52,418 bases of DNA from contig DAOTTX010000518.1 of assembly GCA_034437515.1 (NCBI GenBank), positions 1 through 52,418 on the forward strand, given 5' to 3'. This document shows, in pieces, positions 49,990-52,418 of this stretch (position 1 is the first letter of the stretch; each line of letters begins with the position of its first letter). The position numbers and the translations under genes are program-made. Under the pieces are notes generated by a model. That model had not been told where the DNA came from. It searched no databases and worked only from the letters and a program-made list of their open reading frames with translations. Origin of the DNA: DAOTTX01 sp034437515 (GTDB lineage: Bacteria > Chloroflexota > Anaerolineae > Aggregatilineales > Phototrophicaceae).

Positions 49990-50469
49990 ATGGCACAGAC
50001 GAAGACGAAAAACGAGAGCGGTCGTGATTGGACGTGGACACCGCCACCAATCATGAACAAGATTATGTCCACATTACTGCGGCTGCCGCTGCTGCACAAG
50101 CTGGTCAGCGGGATGATCTTGCTCATCACATTTAAGGGGCGCAAATCCGGCAAGGAATACAGCACGCCGGTCGGTTATCTGCGTGACGGGAACACACTCA
50201 CCATCCTGACCAAACGCTTCCGTGAGTGGTGGCACAACTTCGAGCATTCGGCTCCGGTCACCGTGATGCTGGCAGGCGAGAAGCGCAAAGGCACCGCGAC
50301 CGCGCTCACCGATGTCGATACCATCGCGCCGATCATCACGCATGTGGTCAAGGAACGCCCGCGCGAGGCCGAAATTTTCGAGATCGACATGAAAAACGGC
50401 AAGCCCGACCCCGACAGCGTGCGCGAGATGGCCCCTAAGATCGTCGTCATTCAAGTAGAATTGGCGTAA
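49990..50469 (+). CDS. Deazaflavin (F420)-dependent nitroreductase family protein
   Basis: 159 residues, split-barrel fold. FKGRKSGKEYSTPVGYLRDG, LTILTKRFREWWHNFEHSAP and VTVMLAGEKRKGTAT follow the pattern of F420H2-dependent quinone/nitroreductases (Ddn-like, DUF385). These reduce quinones or other electrophiles with F420H2, often as a defence against oxidative stress. A ribosome site AGGAGAG precedes the ATG. The F420 dependence is a family inference; a flavin or haem cofactor is possible in relatives. It is followed by msrA, another redox-defence gene. Confidence 0.85.
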   Translation: MAQTKTKNESGRDWTWTPPPIMNKIMSTLLRLPLLHKLVSGMILLITFKGRKSGKEYSTPVGYLRDGNTLTILTKRFREWWHNFEHSAPVTVMLAGEKRKGTATALTDVDTIAPIITHVVKERPREAEIFEIDMKNGKPDPDSVREMAPKIVVIQVELA

Positions 50470-50492
50470 GGTCACGGTGGGTATGCGGCGTC

Positions 50493-50498
50493 TATAAT
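50493..50498 (+). promoter_or_regulatory. -10 element before msrA
   Basis: Perfect TATAAT 33 bases before the msrA ATG; no clear -35. msrA may thus be transcribed separately from the preceding gene. Confidence 0.4.
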
Positions 50499-50530
50499 AG
50501 TAGAGATATTGAGTTATAAAGAGGAAAGCG

Positions 50531-51067
50531 ATGACTAAAGAAGTGACAACACTCGGTGGCGGCTGTTTCTGGTGCCTGGAAGCGGTCTATAATCGCATGG
50601 AAGGCGTAGAAAAAGCCATCTCCGGTTATTCCAATGGACATACCGATAACCCGACCTATCGTGCGGTCTGCTCCGGCACGACCGGGCACGCGGAGGTCGT
50701 ACAGGTCACCTTTGACAACGATGTGACCACCTTCGAGGAAATCCTCAAGGTGTTCTTCACCATCCACGACCCGACCACGCTCAACCGGCAGGGCGCGGAT
50801 GTCGGCACGCAGTATCGTTCCGGCATCTTCTACCACACACCGGAGCAAAAAGAGACCGCCGAGCGCGTCATCAAAGAACTGGAAGCCGAGAATATCTGGG
50901 ATGACCCCATCGTCACCGAAGTCACCCCGCTGGATACGTTCTACCCCGCCGAGGACTATCACCAGGATTATTTCAAGAATAACCCCAACCAGGGCTATTG
51001 CCAGGTGGTGGTCGCACCGAAGGTGGCGAAGTTCCGTCAGAAGTTCACCGAGAAGCTCAAGGCCTAA
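50531..51067 (+). CDS. msrA: Peptide-methionine (S)-S-oxide reductase MsrA
   Basis: Repairs oxidised methionine. 178 residues with the catalytic GGCFWC (Cys12), the YSNGHTDNPTYRAVCSGTTG motif, VFFTIHDPTTLNRQGADVGTQYRS, and the C-terminal YHQDYF...QGYC with a likely resolving Cys. No signal peptide, so it works in the cytosol. GAGGAAAG lies upstream of the ATG. No msrB gene is close. A bidirectional-type terminator follows. Confidence 0.96.
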   Translation: MTKEVTTLGGGCFWCLEAVYNRMEGVEKAISGYSNGHTDNPTYRAVCSGTTGHAEVVQVTFDNDVTTFEEILKVFFTIHDPTTLNRQGADVGTQYRSGIFYHTPEQKETAERVIKELEAENIWDDPIVTEVTPLDTFYPAEDYHQDYFKNNPNQGYCQVVVAPKVAKFRQKFTEKLKA

Positions 51068-51079
51068 CGATCAAAGAAC

Positions 51080-51105
51080 AACGGGCGCTTCGGGTGCCCG
51101 TTTTT
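51080..51105. terminator. Rho-independent terminator between msrA and the response regulator
   Basis: AACGGGCGC pairs with GGTGCCCGTT (one G-U) around a short loop, followed by TTTTT on the plus strand. It lies between convergent genes, touching the 3' end of the minus-strand gene, so it probably serves msrA and may serve both. Confidence 0.82.
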
Positions 51106-51937
51106 ACTCCTTTGGCAGGCTCAGTGGCTTACCCCGCTCCGACGAAAAGGTCATTAGTGGGATGATCCGCTCGCTCGGTTTGCCCTCGTCAACGAGAATA
51201 CCACCCTGGTCAGCGTCGATAAACGAATAGAATGCACGCACTTCTTCGGCAAACTTCGACTTGATCCGCTGGTCGATGTCGTCCGCGCCCTCCGCTTGCG
51301 TCAGCACGATAAACTGATCTTCGATGATGCCGATGAAATCATTCTGCGTCCCGTGCTGGCTCAACACCTTCTGGATGATGTTGCCAGCGTAGTTAATTAC
51401 ATCGTTGGCGGCGACGAAGCCATACACATCGTTAAACTTATTAAAACCCTCGATGGTATAGGTCAGTTCGGTGGTGTCGTCGTCGCTGCTCACCCGGTTG
51501 ATTTCTTCCTGTACCATCGGCCCGGTGGGGAGGCCGGTGCGTGGCTCATGCAAATTCTCACGTGTGGCCCGGCGGATCGACCCCTGCACACGTAAGCGCA
51601 ATTCGTCAATGTCGAATGGCTTGGTGATGTAGTCGTCCGCGCCGAGTTCCAATCCCTTGACCTTGCTGGCGCGTTCGTCGCGCTGGGTCAAAAACAGAAT
51701 CGGGATGTATTTCGTAAGCGCGGTGCCGCGCAGCGTCAAGCAGACGTCATAGCCATCCATATAGGGCAGCATCACATCGAGCAAGATCAGGTTCGGGAAG
51801 CGATTACGTGCCATCTCCACCCCCTCTCGCCCGGTATCCGCGTGGAGCACCTCGTAATCATACGAGCGGAAGTACATTAGCAGCATCTCCGCCACGTCAT
51901 AGTCGTCTTCGATCAGCAGTAATCGCTTGTTCGCCAT
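51104..51937 (-). CDS. Response regulator with degenerate GGDEF-like output domain
   Basis: 277 residues. Receiver domain (5-122): acidic pair Asp11-Asp12, phosphoacceptor Asp54 in LLDVMLPYMDGYD, Thr in FLTQRDE, and Lys in ITKPFD. The C-terminal half follows a GGDEF domain (EPRTGLP at the start; GFNKFNDVYGFVAANDVINY at the metal/substrate helix), but the active-site GGDEF reads IEDQF, so it cannot be an active diguanylate cyclase. It is 10 bases after gatC on the same strand, an unusual operon partner. The histidine kinase is not in the window. Confidence 0.88.
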   Translation of the reverse strand: MANKRLLLIEDDYDVAEMLLMYFRSYDYEVLHADTGREGVEMARNRFPNLILLDVMLPYMDGYDVCLTLRGTALTKYIPILFLTQRDERASKVKGLELGADDYITKPFDIDELRLRVQGSIRRATRENLHEPRTGLPTGPMVQEEINRVSSDDDTTELTYTIEGFNKFNDVYGFVAANDVINYAGNIIQKVLSQHGTQNDFIGIIEDQFIVLTQAEGADDIDQRIKSKFAEEVRAFYSFIDADQGGILVDEGKPSERIIPLMTFSSERGKPLSLPKE

Positions 51938-51947
51938 GATCTACTTC

Positions 51948-52238
51948 CTATTCGTCAAGCACCGCGCTGACGCGGAACTGATTATCTTCTGAATCGGGTG
52001 CGTTTGTCGTGACCTCTGCCGGTGTCAGTGGGTCGCCGGTGGCATCGGCACGCATCACGCTGCGCAGCGGTAGTACGGAGGCGGTGGAATCAATGTGGGA
52101 GGTATCCACCGATTGCAGATGTTCGAAATAGTCTAAAATTGCGGAAAGCTGCGAGGTGTATAGGTCGATTTCTGCTTCGGTCAGCTCCAGCTTCGCCAGT
52201 TCTGCGATAGCGCGAACGTTCTCGTGCGAAAGCTCCAT
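51948..52238 (-). CDS. gatC: Asp/Glu-tRNA amidotransferase subunit C
   Basis: 96 residues, the usual size. GatC stabilises the GatA/GatB amidotransferase that converts Glu-tRNA(Gln) or Asp-tRNA(Asn) to the amide form. Typical N-terminus: VRAIAELAKLELTEAEIDLY followed by ILDYFEHLQSVDT, and a C-terminal part with LRSVMRAD. gatA and gatB are not adjacent. A perfect TATAAT lies on the minus strand at 52282-52277, about 39 bases before the ATG; the remaining sequence to the window end shows no gene. Confidence 0.93.
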   Translation of the reverse strand: MELSHENVRAIAELAKLELTEAEIDLYTSQLSAILDYFEHLQSVDTSHIDSTASVLPLRSVMRADATGDPLTPAEVTTNAPDSEDNQFRVSAVLDE

Positions 52239-52276
52239 TGGCTCTTATCCTTACCCTTATCGTCTCCATTGTTCCG

Positions 52277-52282
52277 ATTATA
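52277..52282 (-). promoter_or_regulatory. -10 element of the gatC-response regulator operon
   Basis: Perfect TATAAT on the minus strand, 38 bases before the gatC start; the -35 region (TTTTCG at 17 bases) is weak. Confidence 0.45.
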
Positions 52283-52418
52283 ACCGGAAGTGCTGCAAAC
52301 GAAAATAAAACATTTGCGCGGATAGTTGCATTTCACTATTCTCAATTGCACATTACGGAACTTGTCCTCGACTGGTGTCATCGGTAAAATTTGATTCCTT
52401 TTGACGCCTATGTAAGGA

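Overview
The window reads as chromosomal DNA of a GC-rich, free-living bacterium, most likely a member of the Chloroflexota (Anaerolineae-like). This placement is inferred from gene content, not from a marker-gene search. The supporting content is: secreted LysM, SH3 and Pro/Thr-rich proteins; a PknK-like kinase-STAND-TPR protein; an SARP/BTAD regulator; Flp-type pilins; a deazaflavin (F420)-type oxidoreductase; roadblock and FHA proteins; and a run of large membrane glycosyltransferases of the GT39/ArnT type. No rRNA operon, complete tRNA, CRISPR array, transposase or integrase was seen. A degenerate tRNA-like piece lies near 27.0 kb.

Layout. 0-3.1 kb: end of an amino-acid ABC transporter (binding protein and permease), then dusB-type and trmD tRNA-modification genes. 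3.1-7.9 kb: roadblock protein, FHA protein, a P-type cation ATPase and a secreted LysM protein. 7.9-14.6 kb: small DUF4404/DUF4258-type proteins, a PucR-type regulator, a secreted repeat protein, a MaoC hydratase-like protein and a secreted protein. 14.7-23.2 kb: the 1184-residue kinase, a CbpA/DnaJ co-chaperone, NadE, a secreted FecR/SH3-like protein, a small membrane protein and what looks like half of a galactokinase. 23.2-26.8 kb: a tightly overlapping four-gene minus-strand operon (hydrolase-like, SDR, epimerase, small STAS-like) and a cupin. 26.75-27.1 kb: a recombination scar holding a gene remnant, repeat sequence and a tRNA-like fragment. 27.2-30.9 kb: a secreted Pro/Thr-rich protein, a DUF429 protein and two adjacent HtrA-like proteases.

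30.9-44.0 kb is the most distinctive block. Five large minus-strand membrane glycosyltransferases share one topology and appear to end in related beta-rich C-terminal domains. A two-gene ATPase-TOPRIM cassette of defence type, clearly lower in GC, sits among them and is translationally coupled to the next glycosyltransferase. 44.3-52.4 kb: a small hypothetical protein, twin Flp pilins, SixA, a Nudix hydrolase, a BTAD regulator, an O-antigen-ligase-like protein, a META-domain remnant, an F420-type oxidoreductase, MsrA, and a gatC-response regulator operon.

The glycosyltransferases and the ligase-like protein together suggest surface glycan or glycoprotein assembly. Two families of palindromic repeats lie across the window. 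Family A is at 13.2, 33.7 and 40.6 kb, with a partial match at 26.9 kb, and its 40.6 kb copy lies in frame inside a glycosyltransferase gene. Family B is at 44.1 and 46.4 kb and keeps its hairpins although their arm sequences differ. A recurring extended -10 promoter signature (TGCTAnnnT) precedes several genes.
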